Positions 17,295-25,174 of a DNA stretch of 64,000 nucleotides are shown piece after piece. The stretch is from Allorhizobium pseudoryzae (lineage in GTDB: Bacteria > Pseudomonadota > Alphaproteobacteria > Rhizobiales > Rhizobiaceae). The translations under genes were made by a program, and so were the position numbers. Where the stretch lies: NCBI RefSeq assembly GCF_011046245.1, contig NZ_CP049244.1, positions 930,001-994,000 on the forward strand, given 5' to 3'. Numbering within the stretch: the first letter of the stretch is position 1; every line of letters starts with the position of its first letter. A model generated the notes under the pieces. The model did no database searches and was not told the DNA's origin. It saw only the letters and a program-made list of their open reading frames with translations.

Positions 17295-17822
17295 GGCGCC
17301 GGTCGCGGCGAAGGGTTCGAGTTCCTGGTCGAAGGGAACCTCGACGACGTTGTTGAAGACCGCCGTCGCCAGCATGATTCCTCCCAAGGCCACGAGATCG
17401 ACCAGCAACTTGGCCTCGTAGCGTGCCTTCAGCTCTGCCCAGATCTTGGGCGGGATAGCGCGGGAATTGCGCACGATCGCCCGGCCGAACCGATCGAGCA
17501 GATCATCCACGTCGCGCAACACCAGCGCATCCGGATCGGCGCCCGAGAGCGTGATGGCGCGGCGGAAGAAGGTGACCGCGATCTTCGAGCCGGCCTCTTC
17601 CGAAATCGCGCGGCAGAACACGTGGATCGAACGATCATCGACCTGCGGCAAAAGCTCTGCCCGCAGCGTGAACCATTCCGCATAGATGCGATGGGCCTGC
17701 GGCGAATGGAGAAGCGTGCGCTTCATGTTGGTCATCCGCCCGCGCAGGCGCAGCTCCTCATCGTGTGCATCGCGAATGACCTGCGGCGCGCTGTCGTAAT
17801 CGATCATCGGAATGTGCGGCAT
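17292..17822 (-). CDS. Carboxymuconolactone decarboxylase/AhpD-like protein without CxxC
   Basis: A 176-residue all-helical protein. The N-terminus (PMIDYDSAP) and the helical arrangement (LLHSPQAHRIYAEWFTLRAEL) resemble the carboxymuconolactone decarboxylase family. The redox CxxC motif of AhpD is absent; the only cysteine in that region is Cys70 in HVFCRAI, so peroxidase activity is unlikely. It lies downstream of a binding-protein gene, separated by a terminator-like hairpin, so it may be transcribed partly by read-through or from its own promoter in the 157-base gap. Function unknown. Confidence 0.65.
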   Translation of the reverse strand: MPHIPMIDYDSAPQVIRDAHDEELRLRGRMTNMKRTLLHSPQAHRIYAEWFTLRAELLPQVDDRSIHVFCRAISEEAGSKIAVTFFRRAITLSGADPDALVLRDVDDLLDRFGRAIVRNSRAIPPKIWAELKARYEAKLLVDLVALGGIMLATAVFNNVVEVPFDQELEPFAATGA

Positions 17823-17916
17823 TGCAAAGTCCTGCCCGTTGCATCGGCGCAGAGACTACCGGCTCCGGCGTTTGCCGCAAGGCAACCGGTGGGGCGGAAG
17901 GGGCGGTATCAACACG

Positions 17917-17944
17917 AAAAGGGGCGCGTGTTGCCACGCACCCC
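17917..17944 (-). terminator. Intrinsic terminator candidate after the binding-protein gene
   Basis: GGGGCGCGTG and CACGCACCCC form a 10-bp stem with one mismatch and a 4-base loop, followed on the minus strand by TTTTCG. It lies 36 bases past the stop of the gene at 17980 and should end or reduce transcription before the 17292 gene. Confidence 0.55.
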
Positions 17945-17979
17945 TCTCGTGAACCGCCGCGGAGGAGGATACCGGCGGT

Positions 17980-19578
17980 CTATCGGCTTTTCGTCACACC
18001 CTCGAAGCGCGACAGCCAGGGACTAACGATCATGCCCTTTACGTCACTGCGGAACGCGGCCGTATCGATCACTTCCGAGAAGGGCTGGATCGGCATGACG
18101 AGCTCGTCCATGTAGGTCTGGAGCTCTTCGTAGAGTTTGGTCTGCTTGGCGGGATCGCGCTCCACCAGTGCGGCCTCGATCATCGTGTTCAGCTTCTCGT
18201 CGTAGAAGCTCGTGCGCCAGCTCTGGTAGTTGGTGAGCTTCGCCTCATCCGAATTGTTGGGATTATAGGCCATGGAGCGCAGGTTGTTGTCCGGATGCGG
18301 CTGCTGTCCGCCGCCGCCGCGGCCAACCAGAAGCTCGAACTTGCGCTCGCGCATCGCGCCGTAGATCTGGTCACCCGAACCGCTGATCAGGTTCGCCTTG
18401 ATTCCGGCCTGGGCGAGCGTGTTCTGGATCGCGGTTGCCGCCTTGAGAAACGGATCTTCCGAGAGCACGCGCAGGGTCGTCTCAAACCCGTTCGGATAAC
18501 CCGCTTCCGCGAGCAGCGCCTTCGCCTTTGGAATGTCGAGCGTGTAACCCTGATCCGGCAGCGATCCCATGACGCCGGTGCTGAGCGAGCGCTGATGCAG
18601 CTTGCCGTAGAAGGGCATCACCGCCTCGTCCAGCCCCTTGTAGTCGATGAGGTAGCGCAGCGCCTCGCGCACCTTCTTGTTGGCAAAGCGCTCGTCCTTC
18701 ATCGACACGGCCAGATAATAGAAACCCGAACCGGGTACGGATTCGATAGAAACTGCCTTGTCTGCCTCCAGCGCCTTCAGATCCGGCGCCTGCAGCGAAT
18801 AGGCGACGTCGATATCGCCCTTCTCGATCATCAGGCGCTGGGACTGGGATTCCGGCAGGTGCCTCATCAGCACGCGGCGCATGGCGGGCTTTTCGCCCCA
18901 ATAGCCGTCGTTGCGGGTGAGGATGATGAACTCGTTGGATTTCCACTGCGTCAGGGTGAAGGGACCCGATCCGGCGGAATTGGTGGTGAGCCAGGCACCG
19001 CCCAGATCGCCATCCTTTTCATTTTGCAGGGCCGTCTTGCTGTCGATGATCGAGCCCGGGCCGTTTTGGGCCAGAATCATCAGCAGCAGGTTCGGATCGT
19101 CGGCGCCCGGCAGGTTGAGGACGAAGGTGTGTACATCCTCGGCAACGAAAAGCTTATCGGCGGCGTCCAGCTTGAAGCCGCGTGTCTTGAGGAACGAGGA
19201 CTGGGCAAGGTTGCGCACCAGCAGGCGCTTCAGGCTCCAGGCCACATCCTGCGCCGTGACCGAATTGCCGGAGGCAAACTTCGCATCCTTGCGCAGATGG
19301 AAGCGGATCGACTTGCGGTCCTCGGAAATTTCCCATTTTTCCGCCAGCCGGGGCTTCAGGCTGCGGTCCTCGGGCGAGAGGATCACCAGGGTATCGTAGA
19401 CATTGTTCAGAACCTGCACCGTTTCCCGGCCGGTAATGGCCGCGGGATCAAGGGTCAGGATATTGCTCATGGTGGTGGCGACCACCAGCTGGTCCTTCGG
19501 CGTTTCGGCCAGGACGACCTGCGGCGAGACACCCGCCAGGAGCGCGGCAAAGGCTGCGGATATGAGAAACGTCTTCAT
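17980..19578 (-). CDS. Periplasmic substrate-binding protein, family 5 (peptide/nickel type)
   Basis: A 532-residue secreted binding protein. The Sec signal peptide is MKTFLISAAFAALLAGV, cleaved after VLA; the mature chain begins with the family 5 pattern DQLVVATTMSNILTLDP. The ATG at 19578 has GGGAGGA upstream. This is the only binding protein in block C, so it probably serves the permease/ATPase operon at 13756-17267 even though it is on the opposite strand. It is the last gene of the operon that starts at 21443 with an enolase-superfamily enzyme and an SGNH hydrolase. Confidence 0.88.
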   Translation of the reverse strand: MKTFLISAAFAALLAGVSPQVVLAETPKDQLVVATTMSNILTLDPAAITGRETVQVLNNVYDTLVILSPEDRSLKPRLAEKWEISEDRKSIRFHLRKDAKFASGNSVTAQDVAWSLKRLLVRNLAQSSFLKTRGFKLDAADKLFVAEDVHTFVLNLPGADDPNLLLMILAQNGPGSIIDSKTALQNEKDGDLGGAWLTTNSAGSGPFTLTQWKSNEFIILTRNDGYWGEKPAMRRVLMRHLPESQSQRLMIEKGDIDVAYSLQAPDLKALEADKAVSIESVPGSGFYYLAVSMKDERFANKKVREALRYLIDYKGLDEAVMPFYGKLHQRSLSTGVMGSLPDQGYTLDIPKAKALLAEAGYPNGFETTLRVLSEDPFLKAATAIQNTLAQAGIKANLISGSGDQIYGAMRERKFELLVGRGGGGQQPHPDNNLRSMAYNPNNSDEAKLTNYQSWRTSFYDEKLNTMIEAALVERDPAKQTKLYEELQTYMDELVMPIQPFSEVIDTAAFRSDVKGMIVSPWLSRFEGVTKSR

Positions 19579-19658
19579 GCTTCCTCCCTTTGGCCCCATT
19601 CCAGCATGGGGACCTGTGACGTGATGATCCGGGCTCCTTCTCCTCGAGGAGGACCGGA

Positions 19659-20288
19659 TCAGGCAAAAATAGTTCGCACCGGTGCGGCCAGCGCCTGTCC
19701 GATGGCCTGCGTCGCCTCTGCACTCAAGTGGACGCCATCGATCGGCGAGGCCTTTGCGACACGACCGGCATCGAAGAAGGCGTGGCCGAGTTCCGTGGCG
19801 AGCGCCTGATAGAGGGGCGCAAGCCGTTCGGACTCAGCAATCCTGCGACCGGCTGCCGGCGTACCGGACGGACCGGCCACGCAAGGGGGCGGGGCGACGA
19901 TCAAAAGACGCGGGACGGCAGTCTTCGGCTTGTAGGGAAAGGTCTCGACGATCTGCACCAGCCGCCGCATGCCGGAGACGGCGGGTTCCGCCTGTCCGCC
20001 AAAGACCGGCTTCAGGTCATTGGTGCCGAGCATGATGATAACGAGATCGAGCGGCATATGGCTGGCGAGGGCGACCTGAAGCGCCTTGGCGCCGTTCCTG
20101 CAACTCGGACCGGTGTGGTCATCGTAGCAGGTGGTGCGCCCGCCAAGCCCTTCGCTGATCACACGGGCCTCGCCGCCAAGCTCCCGTTCCAGAACGTCCG
20201 GCCATCGATATGCGATCGGATGCCTGAGTCCCGTGGTGGGATCGGCACCCCAGGTGAGACTGTCGCCAAAGGCCAGGATCGTCTTCAT
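19659..20288 (-). CDS. SGNH/GDSL-type hydrolase (arylesterase-like)
   Basis: A 209-residue esterase-type protein without a clear signal peptide. The SGNH blocks are visible: nucleophile Ser10 in FGDSLTWG, the block II glycine in SEGLGGRT, block III GTNDL (the Asn of the oxyanion hole) and block V DGVHL with Asp184 and His187. Relatives are arylesterases and carbohydrate or acyl esterases. Its position, 6 bases after the enolase-superfamily gene and before the binding-protein gene, suggests it removes an acyl group from the imported substrate. It is probably cytoplasmic. Confidence 0.88.
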   Translation of the reverse strand: MKTILAFGDSLTWGADPTTGLRHPIAYRWPDVLERELGGEARVISEGLGGRTTCYDDHTGPSCRNGAKALQVALASHMPLDLVIIMLGTNDLKPVFGGQAEPAVSGMRRLVQIVETFPYKPKTAVPRLLIVAPPPCVAGPSGTPAAGRRIAESERLAPLYQALATELGHAFFDAGRVAKASPIDGVHLSAEATQAIGQALAAPVRTIFA

Positions 20289-20294
20289 GGCGGC

Positions 20295-21443
20295 TCATCC
20301 GATCCGGTTGTTTTCGATGAAATCGAAATCGATGTCCTCGCCGAGACCCGGCCGGTCCGGCACATGCACGTAGCCATCGGCATCCATCGGGTCGGAGAGC
20401 GACTTCAGGTAATCATGGCCGTCATCGTATTCGAGGAAGGGATGCAACAGACCGCGCTCGTACCAGCGGCAGTTCTTGGAGGCGGCCACGACATGCAGGT
20501 TCATGGCCGTATTGCCGTGCACCTCGCACTCCATGCCGAAGCACTCTGCCATGCGCATGGTCTTCAGCGCCGGCGTGATGCCGCCGACATCGTTGACGCC
20601 GGTGCGCAGGATGTCGCAGGCGCCGGCCTTCACCCATTCGGCGCGGTGCCAGTGTTTGCCGGCCGCACTTTCCGGCCCGACGACCGGAATATCGAGATTG
20701 TCGGTCAGCCACTTGTAGGAGGACATCGACTGCTCATCCATCGGCTCCTCGATCCAGTCGAAGCCGAGTTTTTCCAGACCACGGCCAAGTTCCAGCGCAT
20801 CGGTGCGCGAGTACCAGTGGAAGGCATCGATCATCAACCGGATATCGGGGCCGACGGCTTCACGAACCGCGGCGCAGGCCTTCAGGTCCATCTTCACGTC
20901 AGGCGCCCAGCTGACCGGCGGCATCCAGGTGTGCAGCTTGATGCCCTTGTAGCCGCGCCTGACCAGTGTTTCGGCAAAACGGCCGTAATCCCCCGGCGTC
21001 GCAAGGCCGCCCTCCAGCTCGTCGCCGCACATCACCGAGCCATAGGCCAGCACCTTGTCGCGATAGGCGCCGATCAACTTGTGAACAGGTGTGTTCAGCG
21101 TGCGCCCGGCGAGGTCCCACAGGGCGCAATCGACCACCGCCAGCGTACGGTCCGTCAGCTGCGCCGCCGAACCGCGCTGCCAGTGGGCAAGATCCTGCCA
21201 CAGCCGCTCGCGATCGCGATGATCCTGACCGATCAGCACCTTCTTGACGAATTTGTCGATGACGTGCGGGCGAACGATTTCCGGGGCGGTAAACGAATGG
21301 CCTTCGTTGCCATCCTCCGTGCGAATGGTCAGCAGCGCCTGCTCGACCTGATGCGGCGGGCCAGGATGCGCATGGCCGGCGCTGTCAGAGTGGCGGCGCG
21401 TGGTGGTGCGGAACCGTCGCACGGAGACATCGGTGATGATCAT
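20295..21443 (-). CDS. Mandelate racemase/muconate lactonizing (enolase) superfamily enzyme
   Basis: A 382-residue member of the enolase superfamily: N-terminal capping domain (to about 130), then a TIM barrel. Visible catalytic features are K169-x-H171 in GIKLHTW, metal ligands Asp206 in LMIDAF, Glu232 or 233 in WIEEP and Glu258 in VVGPE, and a late histidine in EVHGNT. The pattern fits an acid-sugar dehydratase or related enzyme; the substrate is unknown. AGGAAACCCG precedes the ATG. It is the first gene of a minus-strand operon with an SGNH hydrolase and a binding protein and has a promoter with an operator-like site upstream. Confidence 0.85.
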   Translation of the reverse strand: MIITDVSVRRFRTTTRRHSDSAGHAHPGPPHQVEQALLTIRTEDGNEGHSFTAPEIVRPHVIDKFVKKVLIGQDHRDRERLWQDLAHWQRGSAAQLTDRTLAVVDCALWDLAGRTLNTPVHKLIGAYRDKVLAYGSVMCGDELEGGLATPGDYGRFAETLVRRGYKGIKLHTWMPPVSWAPDVKMDLKACAAVREAVGPDIRLMIDAFHWYSRTDALELGRGLEKLGFDWIEEPMDEQSMSSYKWLTDNLDIPVVGPESAAGKHWHRAEWVKAGACDILRTGVNDVGGITPALKTMRMAECFGMECEVHGNTAMNLHVVAASKNCRWYERGLLHPFLEYDDGHDYLKSLSDPMDADGYVHVPDRPGLGEDIDFDFIENNRIG

Positions 21444-21483
21444 CGGGTTTCCTGTTTACCTAACCTGTCGACAGATCGAAATC

Positions 21484-21494
21484 ATGTCTGATAG
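21484..21494 (+). promoter_or_regulatory. 11-base GntR-type operator candidate, copy 4
   Basis: The site reads ATGTCTGATAG, almost the same as copies 1-3 (12442, 13227, 13700). It directly follows the predicted -10 box of the minus-strand operon starting at 21443, so it links this operon to the FadR-type regulator at 12465 or to the GntR regulator at 21793. Confidence 0.55.
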
Positions 21495-21523
21495 GTTTAA
21501 GCATTAATCGAGATAACTGTCAA
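21495..21523 (-). promoter_or_regulatory. Candidate promoter of the 21443 operon
   Basis: On the minus strand TTGACA (21523-21518), 17 bases, then TTAAAC (21500-21495). It lies about 50 bases before the start codon of the enolase-superfamily gene. Confidence 0.45.
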
Positions 21524-21792
21524 ATCTGTAATACAGGTTGCCTGCGTGCCTTTTGGATTGTCCGCCGGCGCGGTGGACGTGACGGTGCTGGATGGCGCTG
21601 TGCCTTACCAGCTGTTGATGAGGGGCGTCTCTCGCTGGAGACACTCAGGTGTGTCGCCAACGTCAGCTTCGCAGAGGACCGCTTTGCCCGTCGAAGGCTC
21701 GTCGGCCAACGGCGGGTGCGGCTGGCGATTCCTGTCTGTGCAGGGCCTACATTCTGTTATAAAGCGGCAGGCCAAACGGGTTGAATTGCCTC

Positions 21793-22515
21793 ATGGAACC
21801 ATCTGCGCCGAAGCCTGCGAAGCGGGGCCGACCGCCGAAAGTTCGTCTTTCGAAACGTGAGCCGCTGGCACACCAGGCGGCGGCGCATCTGCGTGATCTC
21901 ATCATCCGCGGTGAAATGGTGCCGGGCAGCCGCATTCCCGAACGCGAACTCAGCGAACGCATCAAGGTATCGCGCACGCCCCTGCGGGAGGCGTTGAAGC
22001 TGCTCGAACGCGATGGCCTGATCGAGATCCTTCAAAACCGGGGAGCAAGGGTCATCTCCTTCACGGTCGAGGAGGCGCGCGAACTCTTCGAAGTCATTGC
22101 CGGTATGGAAAGTCTCGCGGCGCAACTGGCCGCCCAGCGCATCACGGATGATGAGCTTGCGCAGCTTGAACGCCTGCATGCGCAGATGTTGGAGCATTAC
22201 CGCAATCGGGACAAGGATCCCTATTTCGACGTCAACAGCCGGATCCACGATCTGGTGGTGGATCTCTCCGGCAACGGCATTCTGCGCAGCACGCATGCCG
22301 ATCTGATGCTTCGGGCGCGCCGTGGGCGTTACATGGCCATCATGAAACCCGCCCGCTGGAGCCAATCCGTTGCCGAGCACGAAGGCCTCATGGAGGCGCT
22401 GCGGGCGCGCGATCCGGAGGCCGCCCGACGGGTATGGCAGTTGCACCTCAATCATACGGGCGAAACAGTGTGCGCCGTGCTGCAGGAACAGGCTGTCGAA
22501 ACGACCGCTGGCTGA
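21793..22515 (+). CDS. GntR-family regulator (FCD type)
   Basis: A 240-residue regulator with a winged helix-turn-helix at about residues 28-85 (IPERELSERIKVSRTPLREALKLLERDGL) and a helical FCD ligand domain with SRIHDLVV and AEHEGLMEAL, where its metal-binding histidines lie. The N-terminus is basic (PAKRGRPPKVRLSKRE). The ATG at 21793 is used; a TTG four codons upstream is possible and neither has a strong ribosome site. It is divergent from the operon at 21443 and convergent with the amidohydrolase at 22534, 18 bases away. It could control the 21443 operon. Confidence 0.85.
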   Translation: MEPSAPKPAKRGRPPKVRLSKREPLAHQAAAHLRDLIIRGEMVPGSRIPERELSERIKVSRTPLREALKLLERDGLIEILQNRGARVISFTVEEARELFEVIAGMESLAAQLAAQRITDDELAQLERLHAQMLEHYRNRDKDPYFDVNSRIHDLVVDLSGNGILRSTHADLMLRARRGRYMAIMKPARWSQSVAEHEGLMEALRARDPEAARRVWQLHLNHTGETVCAVLQEQAVETTAG

Positions 22516-22533
22516 CAATGTTGCTGGATGTGC

Positions 22534-23880
22534 TCAGGCAGCCCGCGCTCGTTGCCAGATCCGGTCTGCCACGGACTGCGCGGTCGCGATGATTTCGTCT
22601 TCATCTGCCCAGGTCGCCCGGCCGTCGTCGATGAGCACCTGGCCATCACAGATCACGGTCCGTACATTCGCGCCGGAGCCGAGATGTGCGATGACCCCGA
22701 AGCCGTCAACGACCGGATAAAGGTTCGGCGCACGGGAATCGAGCAATGTGAGGTCCGCCCTGAAGCCGGGTTCGATGCGCCCCACCGCCTGCCCGAGGCC
22801 GAGCGCCTGGGCACCGCCTGTCGTTGCCCAATCAAACGCGGTGGCCGCATCGAAGACGAAGGTCTCTTTTGCGCGCAGCCGTGCAGAGGCAAGCGCCATG
22901 CGCATGGCTTCGAACATGTCTCCGGATTTGGTATCGGTGCAGAGCGTGATGTGAGCGCCGGCTTCCCTGAGATCGGCAATCGGGGCGGCGGCCCCGAAGG
23001 AGGCATTGCCGATCGGCGCATGCGCGACCTGGATGCCGGCCTTGCCGAGCTTTCGAATTTCGTCCTCTTCCAGGAAGATGCAGTGGGCGGCAACAAGGCG
23101 CTCGTTGAGCACCCCGACATCCTCCAGGAAATCAGAGGAGCGCATGCCCTCGCGGTCCTGCATGTGGGCAATTTCCATGCGCGACTGTGCCAGATGCGTA
23201 TGCACCTGGCGGCCATCTTTGGCGGACATGTCCGAGATCTGCCGGAAGAGCGCACGTGAGACGGTATCCGGCGCATGCGGGCCGTAGAAGCAGCGGATCA
23301 GTCCGTTGTTGGCGCCGTCCCAGTCGGAAATCAGCGTCAGGTTGTCCGCAAGTGTTTCCTCGCCGAGCGCCGGATCGTGCTGGAAGCGTCCTTCGGCCAG
23401 GGCCGCCGTATCCACGTCCATCACGCGCCCGCCGATGAAGGCGCGGATGCCCGCTTCCTGGGCGGCCTTCGCCAAGGCCAATGGCTTGCGGTAATAATCA
23501 ACGATGGAGGTGCAGCCGAAGCGGATCATCTCCAGGAGACCCAGCCGTGACAGCGCCAACGTCTCCTCGTCGGACAGCCAGTGTCCCTGCGGGACGCCTT
23601 TCGTATAGGCCGGCGCAAAGCCGATATCTTCGACCATGCCGCGGACGATCATCAGGGGCGAGTGGTTGTGGGTGTTGACGAGACCGGGCATCAGCAGACC
23701 GCCCCGCCCGTCGATCCTCCTGTCGGTCGGGCTCTCGCCCAGATGATGGCGGGGTGCGACGCGCATGATTGCGCCGTCACGCACAGCGACCGCCATGTCG
23801 CGGGCCACGGGCTGCCCGGGCGTGACGACGGTGACGTTGTCGAGAATGAGGTCGAACCGTTCCGGTGCTGCGGCAGACAT
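22534..23880 (-). CDS. Amidohydrolase of the TrzA/AtzA/8-oxoguanine deaminase type, HxHxxQ variant
   Basis: A 448-residue cytoplasmic metal hydrolase. Ligands for one metal are visible: His71 and His73 in NTHNHS, His229 in HTHLAQ, His266 in AAHCIF and Asp316 in CTDTK. In deaminases and chlorohydrolases of this group the motif after the third histidine is normally HLAE, with a catalytic glutamate; here it is HLAQ (Gln232), so the reaction may differ. GGAG lies 6 bases before the ATG. Divergent from the block D operon across an AT-rich 185-base region, which suggests joint control with that pathway. Confidence 0.82.
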   Translation of the reverse strand: MSAAAPERFDLILDNVTVVTPGQPVARDMAVAVRDGAIMRVAPRHHLGESPTDRRIDGRGGLLMPGLVNTHNHSPLMIVRGMVEDIGFAPAYTKGVPQGHWLSDEETLALSRLGLLEMIRFGCTSIVDYYRKPLALAKAAQEAGIRAFIGGRVMDVDTAALAEGRFQHDPALGEETLADNLTLISDWDGANNGLIRCFYGPHAPDTVSRALFRQISDMSAKDGRQVHTHLAQSRMEIAHMQDREGMRSSDFLEDVGVLNERLVAAHCIFLEEDEIRKLGKAGIQVAHAPIGNASFGAAAPIADLREAGAHITLCTDTKSGDMFEAMRMALASARLRAKETFVFDAATAFDWATTGGAQALGLGQAVGRIEPGFRADLTLLDSRAPNLYPVVDGFGVIAHLGSGANVRTVICDGQVLIDDGRATWADEDEIIATAQSVADRIWQRARAA

Positions 23881-23950
23881 GAGCTTCTCCAAAAGATCTG
23901 CAGTAATTATAGGCAAACGCAAACGCAATAGGCGTCACATCGCCAGTGTT

Positions 23951-23964
23951 TATATAATTATATA
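23951..23964. promoter_or_regulatory. Perfect 14-base AT palindrome in the divergent region
   Basis: The sequence TATATAATTATATA is its own complement and lies in the AT-rich centre of the region between the amidohydrolase and the block D operon. It may be part of one of the promoters. Confidence 0.3.
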
Positions 23965-23996
23965 TCTTCAAGACCTTGTAAATATTATTTTTTTAA

Positions 23997-24012
23997 AAAT
24001 GGCATGCCATTT
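23997..24012. promoter_or_regulatory. Perfect 16-base palindrome (candidate operator)
   Basis: AAATGGCATGCCATTT is a perfect inverted repeat 54 bases before the start of the block D operon. A site this regular in a divergent promoter region is likely a dimeric regulator's binding site; no regulator gene is adjacent. Confidence 0.45.
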
Positions 24013-24065
24013 GCAATGCATGTTTGCGTAATTCGATCATCCCGAAAAAACCGAGAGAGAACGCC

Positions 24066-25112
24066 ATGACCAAGAACGGACCGACCGACCTTACCCGTCG
24101 CAGCCTCCTCAAGACCGGCGCAGCAACGGCCACACTTCTGGCCACCCCTTCCATCCTGCGTGCGCAGACGAAGGAACTCGTCGTGGGCGGCGCCGCAAGT
24201 CATACCAAATGGGTTGAACAGATCGTCGCCCCCGCTTTCGAGAAGAAGTATGGAGCACGCATCATCTTCGAAGGGACCAAGTCCCTGGTGAACCTCGAAA
24301 AGATGCAGTCGAACAAGGCCAAGCCCTATCTGTCCGTTGTGCAGATGGATGATCCGGTCATGATCATGGCCGTGAACGAGGGTCTTCTGACGCCGATCAC
24401 CGCAGCTCTTGCGCCGAATATTGCAAAACTTCGCGCCGGTGCCGTGCATATGGATGGCATGTGGGCGAACTACGTGCAGCCATGGGCTGGGATTGCCTAC
24501 AACACCAAGCTCCCCGGGGTCGACAGCTGGAGCAAGCTGTGGGATCCGCAGTTCAAGAGCAAGGTCGTCATTCCCTCGCTGCAGAACACGGAAGGCATGT
24601 GGACCCTGTTCATGGCCGCCCACCTGGCCACCGGCAAGCCGCTTGCCGAGGCGCAATATGAGATCGATGCCGCCTTTGCCAAGCTTGCGGAGCTGAAACC
24701 CAATCTGCTGAGCGTCTATTCGGTACTGACCCAGTCCTTCAACCTTCTGGAGCAGAACGAAATCTCCATGCTGGCCGGGCAGTTCTCCTCCTACGCGCTG
24801 CCGCGCAAGATCGAAGGCGCGTCCATTGATCTTGCGGCTCCGAAGGAAGGCATTTTTGCCATGCCGTCGGGTATCTGCCTCGTCAAGGACGGGCCGAACC
24901 CGGAACTGGCAGCGGCCTATGTCAATGAGATGCTGGGGGCGGAAATGCAGACCGTTCTCGCCAAGTCCACCTATTCCCTGCCGGCCAATACCGAGGTGAA
25001 GGGGCTCGACGTCGTGCCGGAAGGTGTACCGGTCTTCAGTCCTGACTGGGCCTTCGTCTCGAAGAACCGTGCCAGCTGGATCGAGAAGTTCGACCGGCTC
25101 ATGGCGATCTGA
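24066..25112 (+). CDS. Extracellular solute-binding protein, spermidine/putrescine (PotD/AfuA) type, Tat-exported
   Basis: A 348-residue binding protein. The N-terminus has a twin-arginine motif TRRSLLKTG (residues 10-18) followed by a hydrophobic stretch and a cleavage site near LRAQT, so export by Tat is likely. The mature part resembles family 1 proteins for polyamines or iron (WVEQIVAPAFEKKYG, VQPWAGIAYNTK). The ATG at 24066 follows GAGAGA. It heads an operon of nine genes through 33108. Since the downstream enzymes act on cyclic amides, the ligand is probably such a compound rather than a polyamine. Confidence 0.88.
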   Translation: MTKNGPTDLTRRSLLKTGAATATLLATPSILRAQTKELVVGGAASHTKWVEQIVAPAFEKKYGARIIFEGTKSLVNLEKMQSNKAKPYLSVVQMDDPVMIMAVNEGLLTPITAALAPNIAKLRAGAVHMDGMWANYVQPWAGIAYNTKLPGVDSWSKLWDPQFKSKVVIPSLQNTEGMWTLFMAAHLATGKPLAEAQYEIDAAFAKLAELKPNLLSVYSVLTQSFNLLEQNEISMLAGQFSSYALPRKIEGASIDLAAPKEGIFAMPSGICLVKDGPNPELAAAYVNEMLGAEMQTVLAKSTYSLPANTEVKGLDVVPEGVPVFSPDWAFVSKNRASWIEKFDRLMAI

Positions 25113-25128
25113 CATCCGACGCATGTCC

Positions 25129-25157
25129 GGGGGACGGGACCACGATACCCGTCCTCC
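25129..25157 (+). promoter_or_regulatory. Stem-loop between binding-protein and ATPase genes
   Basis: GGGGGACGGG (25129-25138) pairs with CCCGTCCTCC (25148-25157) over 10 base pairs including one G-T wobble, with a 9-base loop. No T-run follows. It sits 17 bases after the binding-protein stop. Confidence 0.6.
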
Positions 25158-25174
25158 GCAAGGGGAACTAGGAA

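Larger units (their letters stand above)
21444..21792. other. 349-base divergent intergenic region
   Basis: No convincing gene. The left third (21444-21540) is AT-rich and holds the promoter and operator of the 21443 operon, a perfect CTGTCGACAG palindrome (21465-21474), and widely spaced AACCTGT and ACAGGTT (21462-21468 and 21533-21539). The right part (21541-21792) is GC-rich and shows nothing clear; an open frame of 104 codons starting at 21546 overlaps the regulator gene and has no coding look. Confidence 0.6.

Noticed and set aside
18295..21491. Two long + frames (504 and 587 codons) opposite the binding protein, SGNH and enolase-superfamily genes
   Set aside because: They mirror well-supported minus-strand genes with signal peptide and catalytic motifs and have Arg/His/Gln-rich, domain-less products.
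21546..21860. 104-codon + gene in the 349-base intergenic region
   Set aside because: Overlaps the GntR gene in another frame, no ribosome site and no protein features.
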